Assembly: GCF_902859875.1 (NCBI RefSeq)
Contig: NZ_CADIKF010000053.1
Coordinates: forward strand, 1 to 52,363
Length of the DNA stretch: 52,363 nt
Direction of reading: 5' to 3'
Source of the DNA: Paraburkholderia solisilvae
GTDB taxonomy: Bacteria; Pseudomonadota; Gammaproteobacteria; Burkholderiales; Burkholderiaceae
Position 1 is the first letter of the stretch, and the number at the start of each line of letters is the position of its first letter. Below the pieces are notes generated by a model, which was not told where the DNA came from, did not search any database, and saw only the letters and a program-made list of their open reading frames with translations. The position numbers and the translations under genes are program-made. Positions 27,685 to 35,801 of this stretch are shown here, piece after piece.

Positions 27685-29175
27685 ATGTATAACTACCCGA
27701 TTCTCTCCATTGCGATCTGGATGCCGATCGTCTTCGGCCTGATCGTGCTGGCAGTGGGATCCGATCGCAATCCGGCGCCGGCGCGCTGGATCGCGCTGGT
27801 CGGCTCGATCCTGAGCCTGATCGTCACGATTCCGCTGATGACGGATTTCAATCCGGACACGGCGAAGCTGCAGTTCGTCGAGCAGGCGAACTGGATCGAG
27901 CGCTTCAACATCACGTACCACCTCGGGGTGGACGGCATCTCGATGTGGTTCGTCGTGCTGACTGCGCTGATCACGGTGATCGTCGTGATCGCCGCATGGG
28001 AAGTGATCACGAAGAATGTCGGCCAGTATCTGGCGGCGTTCCTGATCCTGTCGGGCATCATGGTCGGCGTGTTCTCGTCGGCCGACGGCATGCTGTTCTA
28101 CGTGTTCTTCGAAGCGACGCTGATCCCGATGTACATCATCATCGGCGTCTGGGGCGGCGCGAACCGCGTGTATGCGGCCTTCAAGTTCTTCCTGTACACG
28201 CTGATGGGTTCGCTGCTGATGCTGGTCGGCCTGATCTATCTGTACACGCAGACCGGCACGTTCGATCTCGCCGCATGGCACGCCGCGCAGATTCCGATGA
28301 CGCCGCAGGTGCTGCTCTTTATCGCCTTCTTCCTCGCGTTCGCGGTGAAGGTGCCGATGTGGCCGGTGCACACGTGGTTGCCTGACGCGCACGTCGAAGC
28401 GCCGACCGGCGGCTCGGTGGTACTGGCGGCGATCATGCTGAAGCTCGGCGCGTACGGCTTCCTGCGCTTCTCGCTGCCGATCGCGCCGGACGCGAGCCAC
28501 TTCCTCGCGCCGGTCGTGATCACGCTGTCGCTGATCGCGGTCATTTACATCGGCCTTGTCGCGATGGTGCAGGCCGATATGAAGAAGCTGGTCGCGTACT
28601 CGTCGATCGCGCATATGGGCTTTGTCACGCTCGGCTTCTTTATCTTCAACCAGATGGGTGTCGAAGGCGCGATCGTGCAGATGATCTCGCACGGTTTCGT
28701 GTCCGGCGCGATGTTCCTTTGCATCGGCGTGCTGTACGACCGCATGCATACGCGTCAGATCGCGGATTACGGCGGCGTCGTCAACACGATGCCTAAGTTC
28801 GCCGCATTCGTGATGCTGTTTGCGATGGCGAACTGCGGCCTGCCGGGCACCTCCGGTTTCGTCGGCGAGTTCATGGTGATCCTGGCCGCGGTCCAGTACA
28901 ACTTCTGGATCGCGTTCGGCGCCGCGTTCACGCTGATTCTCGGCGCCGCGTACACGCTGTGGATGTACAAGCGCGTGTATTTCGGTGCGGTCGGCAACGA
29001 CCATGTGAGGAAGCTCATCGACATCAACGGCCGCGAGTTCTTCATGCTGATCGTGCTCGCCGCGCTGACGCTGTTTATGGGCCTGTACCCGAAGCCTTTC
29101 TCTTCAGTGATGCATGCGTCCGTGGAGAACCTCCTTACCCACGTGTCGCAGTCGAAGCTGCCGCTGTCCCAGTAG
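27685..29175 (+). CDS. nuoM: NADH-quinone oxidoreductase subunit M
   Basis: This 496-residue antiporter-like proton-pumping subunit is paralogous to NuoL and NuoN. Conserved segments are FFEATLIPMYIIIGVWGG (helix 5 Glu), KVPMWPVHTWLPDAHVEAPTGGSV (helix 7 Lys) and KKLVAYSSIAHMGF. The start ATG at 27685 has GAGGAG upstream. Confidence 0.96.
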   Translation: MYNYPILSIAIWMPIVFGLIVLAVGSDRNPAPARWIALVGSILSLIVTIPLMTDFNPDTAKLQFVEQANWIERFNITYHLGVDGISMWFVVLTALITVIVVIAAWEVITKNVGQYLAAFLILSGIMVGVFSSADGMLFYVFFEATLIPMYIIIGVWGGANRVYAAFKFFLYTLMGSLLMLVGLIYLYTQTGTFDLAAWHAAQIPMTPQVLLFIAFFLAFAVKVPMWPVHTWLPDAHVEAPTGGSVVLAAIMLKLGAYGFLRFSLPIAPDASHFLAPVVITLSLIAVIYIGLVAMVQADMKKLVAYSSIAHMGFVTLGFFIFNQMGVEGAIVQMISHGFVSGAMFLCIGVLYDRMHTRQIADYGGVVNTMPKFAAFVMLFAMANCGLPGTSGFVGEFMVILAAVQYNFWIAFGAAFTLILGAAYTLWMYKRVYFGAVGNDHVRKLIDINGREFFMLIVLAALTLFMGLYPKPFSSVMHASVENLLTHVSQSKLPLSQ

Positions 29176-29200
29176 GGCAGAGCGGAGGAATCAGAAAATC

Positions 29201-30673
29201 ATGCAAAACGCCCCTATGAGTGCTCTGCTCCCCGACGCGCTGGTGATGGCCGCGGTCGTCGTCGCGTGGCTCAACGATACGTTCGCCGGCCAGGCCGGCC
29301 GGCGCACCACGTATCTGATCTCGCTCGTGTCGACGCTGGTCGCCGGTATCTGGTTCGCGGTGCAGGCACTCGACCCGGCACAGCACTACTTCTTCTCGCG
29401 GATGTACGTGGTCGACTCGTTCGCGAGCCTGATGAAGGCGGTGGTGACGCTCGGCTACACGGTCTCGATCATCTACTCGCGCAAGTATCTGGAAGACCGC
29501 AATCTGTTCCGCGGCGACTTCTACCTGCTCGGCATGTTCTCGCTGCTCGGGCAGCTGATCATGATTTCAGGCAACAACTTCCTGACGCTGTATCTCGGCC
29601 TCGAACTGATGTCGCTGTCGCTGTACGCGGTGATCGCGCTGCGCCGCGATGCGTCGCAGTCGAACGAAGCGGCCATGAAGTACTACGTGCTTGGCGCGCT
29701 CGCCTCCGGTTTCCTGCTGTACGGCATCTCGATGCTCTACGGCGCGACCGGTTCGCTGGAACTGAACGAGGTGTTGAAGGCGGTCGCATCGGGCCGTATC
29801 AACGACGTCGTGCTGCTGTTCGGCGTGATCTTCATCGTCGCGGGTATTGCATTCAAGATGGGCGCGGTGCCGTTCCATATGTGGGTGCCTGACGTGTACC
29901 AGGGCGCGCCGACCGCGATGACGCTGATCGTCGGCGGCGGCCCGAAGGTCGCGGCGTTCGCATGGGGTCTGCGCTTTCTCGTGATGGGCCTGCTGCCGCT
30001 CGCGGTCGACTGGCAGGAAATGCTCGTCATTCTCGCGGCGCTGTCGCTGATCGTCGGCAACATTACGGGTATCGTGCAGCGTAACGTGAAGCGCATGCTC
30101 GCGTATTCGGCCATCTCGAATATGGGCTTCGTGCTGCTCGGGCTGCTGGCCGGCGTGGTCGACGGCAAGACGAGTTCCGCTGCGAGCGCGTACGGTTCGG
30201 CGATGTTCTACAGCATCGTCTACCTCGTGACGACGCTCGGCTCGTTCGGCGTGGTGATGCTGCTCGGCCGCAAGGACTTCGAGGCCGACACGCTCGACGA
30301 CTTCAAGGGCCTGAACCAGCGCAACCCGGTGTACGCGTTCGTGATGATGGTGATGATGTTCTCGCTCGCCGGCATTCCGCCGACGGTCGGCTTCTACGCG
30401 AAGCTCGCGGTGCTCGAGGCGACGATGAATGCCGGCCTCACGTGGCTCGCGGTGCTGGCGGTGATCACGTCGCTGTTCGGCGCGTTCTACTACCTGCGTA
30501 TCGTCAAGCTGATGTATTTCGACGACCCGCAGGACACGTCGGTGATTGCCGCCGATTCGAGCAAGCGTCTGCTGCTCACGCTGAACGGTATTGCGATCGT
30601 CGTGCTCGGCATCGTGCCGGGCCCGCTGATGACGGTCTGCCTGCAGGCTATCTCGCACACGTTGCCGCTCTGA
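29201..30673 (+). CDS. nuoN: NADH-quinone oxidoreductase subunit N
   Basis: This 490-residue subunit is the third antiporter-like one, next to NuoK/J. Conserved segments are YLGLELMSLSLYAVIAL (helix 5 Glu), KMGAVPFHMWVPDVYQGAPT (helix 7 Lys) and NVKRMLAYSAISNMGF. I chose ATG 29201 (MQNAPMSALLPDALVM), with GGAGGAA upstream; the reading frame is open to 29114 inside nuoM. It is the last nuo gene and is followed after 3 bases by a DUF2818 gene. Confidence 0.95.
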   Translation: MQNAPMSALLPDALVMAAVVVAWLNDTFAGQAGRRTTYLISLVSTLVAGIWFAVQALDPAQHYFFSRMYVVDSFASLMKAVVTLGYTVSIIYSRKYLEDRNLFRGDFYLLGMFSLLGQLIMISGNNFLTLYLGLELMSLSLYAVIALRRDASQSNEAAMKYYVLGALASGFLLYGISMLYGATGSLELNEVLKAVASGRINDVVLLFGVIFIVAGIAFKMGAVPFHMWVPDVYQGAPTAMTLIVGGGPKVAAFAWGLRFLVMGLLPLAVDWQEMLVILAALSLIVGNITGIVQRNVKRMLAYSAISNMGFVLLGLLAGVVDGKTSSAASAYGSAMFYSIVYLVTTLGSFGVVMLLGRKDFEADTLDDFKGLNQRNPVYAFVMMVMMFSLAGIPPTVGFYAKLAVLEATMNAGLTWLAVLAVITSLFGAFYYLRIVKLMYFDDPQDTSVIAADSSKRLLLTLNGIAIVVLGIVPGPLMTVCLQAISHTLPL

Positions 30674-30676
30674 TCG

Positions 30677-30973
30677 ATGTCGGCAGCCGGGTGGTTTATT
30701 GTGCTGTTGGCGCTGGCCGGCGCCAACCTGCCGTTTGTGAATCAGCGTCTGTTCGCGCTCGTGCCGTTGCGGGCCGCGAAGAAAAGCGCGTGGATCCGAA
30801 TCGGCGAAATGATCGTGCTGTATTTTGTCGTGGGCGCGATCGGTTTCATGCTCGAAGCGCGCGCCGGGAACCGCTTCGAGCAGGGCTGGCAATTTTACGC
30901 AATTACTTTCAGCCTGTTCGTCGTATTCTCCTTTCCGGGTTTCGCGTTTCAATATCTCGTCAAACGGCGCTGA
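30677..30973 (+). CDS. DUF2818 family small membrane protein
   Basis: This 98-residue protein has three hydrophobic segments: the N-terminal WFIVLLALAGANLPFV, the middle MIVLYFVVGAIGFML and a C-terminal one ending GFAFQYLVKRR. It starts 3 bases after the nuoN stop, so it is almost certainly co-transcribed and probably co-translated with the complex I genes. Proteins of this family occur downstream of nuoN in Betaproteobacteria. A role in complex I assembly or as an accessory subunit is an inference from position only. Confidence 0.75.
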   Translation: MSAAGWFIVLLALAGANLPFVNQRLFALVPLRAAKKSAWIRIGEMIVLYFVVGAIGFMLEARAGNRFEQGWQFYAITFSLFVVFSFPGFAFQYLVKRR

Positions 30974-31015
30974 TGGTTTCGGCCGCGGCGCCAGCTGGTC
31001 GTCCAGAGGTCGCCT

Positions 31016-31630
31016 ATGGCTGAGCATCCCAAGCATCCGGAATCGCTTCCAGAAGAACATCACGCAACACTGACCGAGACGCGCCTGTCCAGCAAGCGCG
31101 TCTACCAGGGGCCGTTTATGACGGTCAACTGCGACACCGTGCGCCTGCCTGACGGCAAGGAGGCGACGCGCGAATACGTCGTGCATTCCGGCGCGGTGAT
31201 GGTGATTCCGCTGTTCGACGATGGCCGTGTGCTGATGGAACGGCAGTATCGCTATGCGACCGGCAAGGTGATGATCGAATACCCGGCCGGCAAGCTCGAC
31301 CCGAACGAGGACGAACTGACCTGCGCGAAGCGCGAGCTGGAAGAGGAAACCGGTTACACCGCGCGCGAGTATATCTACCTCACGCGCATCCATCCGATCA
31401 TTTCGTATTCGACCGAGTTTATCGACATCTATCTCGCGCGCGGCCTGACGGCGGGCGAGCAGAAGCTCGACGAGGGCGAGTTTATCGAGATCTTCACCGC
31501 GACCGTGCCGGAAGTGTCCGAGTGGGTGCGCACCGGCGAGCTCAGCGACGTGAAGACGATCATCGGCACCTTCTGGCTCGAGAAATTCCTGTCCGGCGCA
31601 TGGCAGATGCCGGCGCCGGTTGAAGGCTGA
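31016..31630 (+). CDS. NUDIX hydrolase, ADP-ribose pyrophosphatase-like
   Basis: This 204-residue protein has a complete Nudix box (G-x5-E-x7-R-E-x2-E-E-x-G, in GKLDPNEDELTCAKRELEEE, starting near residue 92). The preceding YVVHSGAVMVIPLFDDGRVLMERQYRYATGKVMIEYPAG is typical of ADP-ribose/sugar pyrophosphatases. It is expected to hydrolyse ADP-ribose to AMP and ribose 5-phosphate, clearing NAD-breakdown products. The gene lies 42 bases after DUF2818 and probably closes the nuo transcript, a suggestive link with NADH metabolism. Confidence 0.9.
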   Translation: MAEHPKHPESLPEEHHATLTETRLSSKRVYQGPFMTVNCDTVRLPDGKEATREYVVHSGAVMVIPLFDDGRVLMERQYRYATGKVMIEYPAGKLDPNEDELTCAKRELEEETGYTAREYIYLTRIHPIISYSTEFIDIYLARGLTAGEQKLDEGEFIEIFTATVPEVSEWVRTGELSDVKTIIGTFWLEKFLSGAWQMPAPVEG

Positions 31631-31849
31631 CGAGGGTCGATCGAGCGGCAACCGGGGCTGGCCGGAAAAGAACCACCACGCAAAACGCGGCCCCGGTACT
31701 GTGTGGGAGCAGCGGAGTACTATTGCGCTACACGGCCGCACCGGTAGATGGAAGTACCGGCGGCAGACGATCATGACAAAGCCTCCGTTCACCGGCTGTG
31801 CGCGCGCCAAACCGGCGCGCGGCGATGACCAAACCTTTGCGAACGACCG

Positions 31850-31877
31850 TTCACAAACCACTTTTTTGCGCTAAACT
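31850..31877 (+). promoter_or_regulatory. Promoter upstream of DUF1178 gene
   Basis: TTCACA (31850-31855) and TAAACT (31872-31877) are separated by 16 bases. The predicted start is near 31884, only about 16 bases before the ATG at 31900. Confidence 0.5.
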
Positions 31878-31899
31878 CGTACGCAAGCCCAGATTCCAG

Positions 31900-32346
31900 A
31901 TGAAGGTCCTCGATTTACAGTGTTCGCACGGCCATCGGTTCGAAGGCTGGTTTGCCTCCGCCGACGATTTCGAATCGCAGTCGAAAAGGCAGCTTGTCGA
32001 ATGCCCGATTTGCGGTGCGAAGCAGGTGAGCCGTTTGCCGTCCGCGCCGCGTTTGAACCTGTCGGGCGCGACGAGCGACGCGAAGCCGCTTGCCGCGGCG
32101 AGTGAGTCGCAGCAGGCTCGCGAATGGCAGGCGCGCGCGATGCAGGCGCTGCGCGAGGTGCTGGAAAAGACCGAGAACGTGGGCGAACGCTTTGCCGAGG
32201 AAGCGCGGCGCATTCACTACAACGAGGCGCCCGCCCGCAACATTCGCGGTGTCACGACACCCGAAGACGCGAAAGCCCTCGTCGAAGAAGGCATCGACGT
32301 GATGCCGCTGCCTATTCCTGCCGCGCTGAAAGAGCCGCTGCAATAA
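31900..32346 (+). CDS. DUF1178 family protein
   Basis: This 148-residue protein begins MKVLDLQCSHGHRFEGWFAS and continues with KRQLVECPICGAKQVSRLPSAPR, giving one N-terminal Cys/His pair and a CPIC pair that may bind zinc. The rest is helical, with a C-terminal segment NIRGVTTPEDAKALVEEGIDVMPLP. DUF1178 proteins are widespread in Proteobacteria and have no established function. I chose ATG 31900 because the family begins with M-K-V/I-L-D-L. It may be co-transcribed with the acyl-CoA dehydrogenase starting 57 bases later. Confidence 0.85.
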   Translation: MKVLDLQCSHGHRFEGWFASADDFESQSKRQLVECPICGAKQVSRLPSAPRLNLSGATSDAKPLAAASESQQAREWQARAMQALREVLEKTENVGERFAEEARRIHYNEAPARNIRGVTTPEDAKALVEEGIDVMPLPIPAALKEPLQ

Positions 32347-32403
32347 CCTGCGCGGCGTCCCGGCGGCGATGCATGATGTGGCCGCGGCAGGGAGACTGCG
32401 CGC

Positions 32404-33600
32404 ATGGATCTGAACACCACACCCGCCGACAACGCGTTTCGCGCCGAGGTCCGCGCGTGGCTCGAGGCGAATCTGCCGCACACGCTGCGCGACAAGGTTC
32501 TCCGGCACAAGCGTCTGAATCGCGCCGATTACGCGAGCTGGCACAAGCTGCTGGGTGCACGCGGCTGGTCCGCGCCCGCGTGGCCCGCGCAATACGGCGG
32601 CCCCGGCTGGAACGCGACGCAACGCCATATCTGGGACGACGAGTGCGCGCGCATCGGCGCACCGGTTGTGCTGCCGTTCGGCGTGTCGATGGTCGCGCCG
32701 GTGCTGATGAAATACGGCAGCGACGCGCAGAAACACCGGTATTTGCCGCGCATTCTCGATGGCACCGACTGGTGGTGTCAGGGCTACTCGGAGCCCGGCG
32801 CGGGCTCCGATCTCGCGTCGCTGCGCACGCGTGCCGAGCGCCGCGACGGTCACTACGTCGTGAACGGCCAGAAGACGTGGACCACGCTCGGCCAGCATGC
32901 GGACATGATGTTCTGCCTCGTGCGCACCGACGGCGACGCCAAAAAGCAGGAAGGCATCTCGTTCCTGCTGATCGACATGAAGACGCCCGGCATCACGGTG
33001 CGGCCGATCATCACGCTCGACGAAGACCACGAAGTCAACGAAGTGTTTTTCGACGACGTGCAGGTGCCGCTCGAGAATCTCGTCGGTGACGAAAATCGCG
33101 GCTGGACCTACGCGAAATATCTGCTGGGCCATGAGCGTACCGGTATCGCACGCGTCGCGGCTTCGCAGCGCGAGCTCGCATTCCTGAAACGGCTTGCGCT
33201 CGCGCAGCGGAAGAACGGCACGCCGTTGCTGCACGACCCGGTGTTCGCCGCGAAGGTCGCGAACCTCGAGATCGATCTGATGGCGCTCGACGTGACGGTG
33301 CTGCGCGTCGTCGCGAACGAAGCGCAGGGGCGCGGGCCCGGCCCGGAGGCGTCGCTGCTGAAGATCAAGGGCACCGAGATCCAGCAGGGCCTCACCGAAC
33401 TGATGGTCGAAGCGATCGGGCCGCTCGCCGCGCCGTTCGACGTGCCGTTCCTCGAAGGCGAGCGTGCGCATAGCGTGGCCGGCGACGACGATGCCGCGCC
33501 GCTCGCCGCGTACTACTTCAACTACCGTAAAACATCGATTTACGGCGGCTCGAACGAAATCCAGAAGAACATCATCGCGCAGATGATGCTCGGGTTGTGA
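32404..33600 (+). CDS. Acyl-CoA dehydrogenase (catalytic partner of a probable heteromer)
   Basis: This 398-residue FAD flavoprotein has the three acyl-CoA dehydrogenase domains. The N-terminal helical part contains YGGPGWNATQRHIWDDE. The FAD/acyl motif region contains QGYSEPGAGSDLASLRTRAERRDGHYVVNGQKTWTT (near 119-154). The C-terminal helices end IYGGSNEIQKNIIAQMMLGL. The position used as catalytic base in medium-chain enzymes (E in YEG) is Gly here; instead E244 in LLGHERTGIARV matches the helix-G glutamate used by isovaleryl- and long-chain enzymes. A second dehydrogenase gene begins 10 bases downstream, as in alpha2-beta2 FadE pairs for steroid or bulky CoA substrates. The actual substrate is unknown. 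Confidence 0.9.
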   Translation: MDLNTTPADNAFRAEVRAWLEANLPHTLRDKVLRHKRLNRADYASWHKLLGARGWSAPAWPAQYGGPGWNATQRHIWDDECARIGAPVVLPFGVSMVAPVLMKYGSDAQKHRYLPRILDGTDWWCQGYSEPGAGSDLASLRTRAERRDGHYVVNGQKTWTTLGQHADMMFCLVRTDGDAKKQEGISFLLIDMKTPGITVRPIITLDEDHEVNEVFFDDVQVPLENLVGDENRGWTYAKYLLGHERTGIARVAASQRELAFLKRLALAQRKNGTPLLHDPVFAAKVANLEIDLMALDVTVLRVVANEAQGRGPGPEASLLKIKGTEIQQGLTELMVEAIGPLAAPFDVPFLEGERAHSVAGDDDAAPLAAYYFNYRKTSIYGGSNEIQKNIIAQMMLGL

Positions 33601-33610
33601 GGAGCGGCGT

Positions 33611-34825
33611 ATGGACTTCAGCTTCAACGACGAACAGCGGCAACTTGCCGACGCACTGCGCCGTTATCTGGACGCGCAATACGGGTTCGATGCGCGCGGC
33701 GCGATCATTCATTCGGACGCAGGCGTATCGGACACGCATTGGGCTGCGTTCGCCGAACTCGGATTGACCGCGTTGCCGGTGCCCGAAGCGTACGGCGGAT
33801 TTAGCGGCGGCGCGGTCGATATGCTGGTCGTGATGCAGGAACTCGGGCGTGCGCTCGTCGTCGAGCCGTATTGGGCGACGATGGTGGGCGCCGAGGCGCT
33901 GCGGCTGGCGGGTGCACACGGCAGCAGTGTGCAAAACAGCGCGCAGAACAGTGGCCAGAACAGCGGCCAAAACAGTGAGCGAGGCGCCAGTCGCGGCAGC
34001 GACCTCGATGCCAACGCCACCGAGTTGCTCGAACGCGTCGCGCAGGGCGCGCTGAAACTTGCGGTTGCGTTTCATGAGCCGGCTGCGCGCTACGATCTGT
34101 TTGCGATCGCAACGACGGCCGCACTGCAAGGCGACCGCTATCTGCTCGACGGCACGAAGTCGATCGTGCAGCACGGCGCCCAGGCCGATTGCTGGATCGT
34201 GCCCGCCCGCATCAACGGCGACGTGGCGCTCTTCGTCGTTGCGCGCGACGCGGCAGGTGTCGCCATCACCGATTATCGAACCATCGACGGCCAGCGGGCC
34301 GCGACGCTGCAGTTCGCGCACACGCCCGCGCGCTGGCTGATCGGCGCGCCCGCCGGCGCGGCCGTGTTCGAACGCGTCGCGGATTACGGCATCGTCCTGC
34401 TGTGCGCGGAGGCGCTCGGCGCACTCGATGCGCTGAATCATGCAACCATCGAGTACACGAAAACACGCGAGCAGTTCGGTACGCCGATTGCACGTTTTCA
34501 GGCGCTGCAGCATCGTATGGTCGAGATGATGATTCACACCGAGCAGGCGCGCTCGCTCACGTATCTGGCGGCAGTCCGCTATGCAAGCGACGATGCGGAT
34601 GAGCGGCGTCGCGCGGTCTCCGCGGCGAAGGTGCGAATCGGTCAGGCGGCGCGCTTCGTCGGCCAGCAGGCCATTCAATTGCACGGCGGCATGGGGATGA
34701 CGAACGAAGTGGCGGCGGCGCATCTGTTCAAGCGTCTGGCGATTATCGAAACGACGCTTGGCGACGTCGATCATCATCTCGCGCGCTTTGCGGCGTTGCC
34801 GGGTTTCACACCCGTCGACGCTTGA
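33611..34825 (+). CDS. Acyl-CoA dehydrogenase family protein (partner subunit)
   Basis: This 404-residue protein begins MDFSFNDEQRQLADALRRYL and ends with HGGMGMTNEVAAAHLFKRLAIIETTLGD. In the helix-G region the aligned residue is in VADYGIVLLCAEALGAL and no catalytic Glu is evident, which fits the non-catalytic, FAD-site-sharing subunit of heteromeric dehydrogenases. Residues 108-123 are a tandem repeat of QNSA/QNSG units encoded by 12-base repeats (33932-33979), an unusual insertion between the N-terminal helical domain and the middle domain. It lies 10 bases downstream of the first dehydrogenase and 32 bases before a MaoC gene. Confidence 0.85.
   Translation: MDFSFNDEQRQLADALRRYLDAQYGFDARGAIIHSDAGVSDTHWAAFAELGLTALPVPEAYGGFSGGAVDMLVVMQELGRALVVEPYWATMVGAEALRLAGAHGSSVQNSAQNSGQNSGQNSERGASRGSDLDANATELLERVAQGALKLAVAFHEPAARYDLFAIATTAALQGDRYLLDGTKSIVQHGAQADCWIVPARINGDVALFVVARDAAGVAITDYRTIDGQRAATLQFAHTPARWLIGAPAGAAVFERVADYGIVLLCAEALGALDALNHATIEYTKTREQFGTPIARFQALQHRMVEMMIHTEQARSLTYLAAVRYASDDADERRRAVSAAKVRIGQAARFVGQQAIQLHGGMGMTNEVAAAHLFKRLAIIETTLGDVDHHLARFAALPGFTPVDA
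33932..33979 (+). repeat. Four 12-base in-frame tandem repeats
   Basis: Four imperfect units (CAAAACAGCGCG, CAGAACAGTGGC, CAGAACAGCGGC, CAAAACAGTGAG) encode QNSA, QNSG, QNSG and QNSE. They lie inside the acyl-CoA dehydrogenase gene, in a position likely to be a surface loop. Confidence 0.8.
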
Positions 34826-34857
34826 GCGCCGATCGTTTCACTGACCTGGGGACAAAG

Positions 34858-35316
34858 ATGGGTTTGAGCTACGAAGATTTCGAAGTCGGCAAGCCGTACG
34901 AAGTGGGCGAGCACACCTTTACGCGCGACGAGATTATCGCGTTCGCCACACAGTTCGATCCTCAGCCGTTCCATGTGGACGACCATGCGGCCGCGGCGTC
35001 GCCGTTCGGCACGCTGATCGCGAGCGGCTGGCATACCTGTTCGGTGATGATGGGGATGCTGGTGCGCAATGCACTTGCCGGCTCGACCTCGATGGGCTCG
35101 CCCGGCATCGACGATATCCGCTGGCTGAAGCCGGTGCGTGCCGGCGACACGATCCGCATGACGAGCACGGTGCTCGACAAGCGCGTGTCGTCGAGCAAGC
35201 CGGATCGCGGCATCGTGTCGACGCAGTGGGACGGCGTCAATCAGCACGGCGAGACCGTGATTACCGTACGCTCGAAAGTGATCTTCGGTTTGCGCAATCC
35301 GGGAGCGTCGGCATGA
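34858..35316 (+). CDS. MaoC-like (R)-hydratase family protein, first of a pair
   Basis: This 152-residue single hot-dog domain has the hydratase-2 motif AFATQFDPQPFHVDDHAAAASPFGTLIASGWHT, with the Asp and His expected for enoyl-CoA hydration. It begins MGLSYEDFEVGKPYEVGEHTF. I chose ATG 34858, with GGGGA upstream; an in-frame TTG at 34822 would add 12 residues and overlap the previous gene. Its TGA overlaps the start of the second MaoC gene by four bases. The pair probably makes a heteromeric hydratase acting on the product of the adjacent dehydrogenases. Confidence 0.87.
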   Translation: MGLSYEDFEVGKPYEVGEHTFTRDEIIAFATQFDPQPFHVDDHAAAASPFGTLIASGWHTCSVMMGMLVRNALAGSTSMGSPGIDDIRWLKPVRAGDTIRMTSTVLDKRVSSSKPDRGIVSTQWDGVNQHGETVITVRSKVIFGLRNPGASA

Positions 35317-35801
35317 CGCCTGATATGGAGATCACGCGCATCGATAGCGCGCAAAGCCTGCGCGCGCTGATCGGCGCGGCGCCGCGGGTGAGCCCGTGGG
35401 TCGAGATCGATCAGGCGAGCGTCGACCGCTTTGCCGAAGCGACCGGCGACCGTCAGTGGATTCACGTCGATCCGCAGCGCGCGCGGCGCGAATCGCCGTT
35501 TGGCGGGCCGATTGCGCACGGCTTTCTGACCTTGTCGCTCATTCCGGTGTTACTCGATCGCACTGTGCCGTTCGTGCAGCGGCTCGGCGTCAATTACGGG
35601 CTCAACCGCGTGCGCTTCACCGCGCCGTTGCCGGTCGGCTCACAGGTGCGCGCGAGCTTCGCGGTGATGCGCGCCACCGATGCCGCCGACGGCGGCGTGC
35701 AAGCGGTGTGGCGCGTCACACTCGAGCGGCAGGATAGCGAGCGGCCGGTTTGCATCGCCGAATTCATTACGCTGCACTACTTCGAGGCGCCCGCTTCCTG
35801 A
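35313..35801 (+). CDS. MaoC-like (R)-hydratase family protein, second of a pair
   Basis: This 162-residue hot-dog protein has EATGDRQWIHVDPQRARRESPFGGPIAHGFLTLSLIP, a full hydratase-2 motif with Asp and His. It begins MTPDMEITRIDSAQSL; a second Met at residue 5 is an alternative start. Translation is coupled to the preceding MaoC gene through an ATGA overlap. The gene end overlaps the end of the convergent dehydrogenase at 35777 by 25 bases, so the two operons meet tail to tail with no terminator between them. Confidence 0.87.
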   Translation: MTPDMEITRIDSAQSLRALIGAAPRVSPWVEIDQASVDRFAEATGDRQWIHVDPQRARRESPFGGPIAHGFLTLSLIPVLLDRTVPFVQRLGVNYGLNRVRFTAPLPVGSQVRASFAVMRATDAADGGVQAVWRVTLERQDSERPVCIAEFITLHYFEAPAS

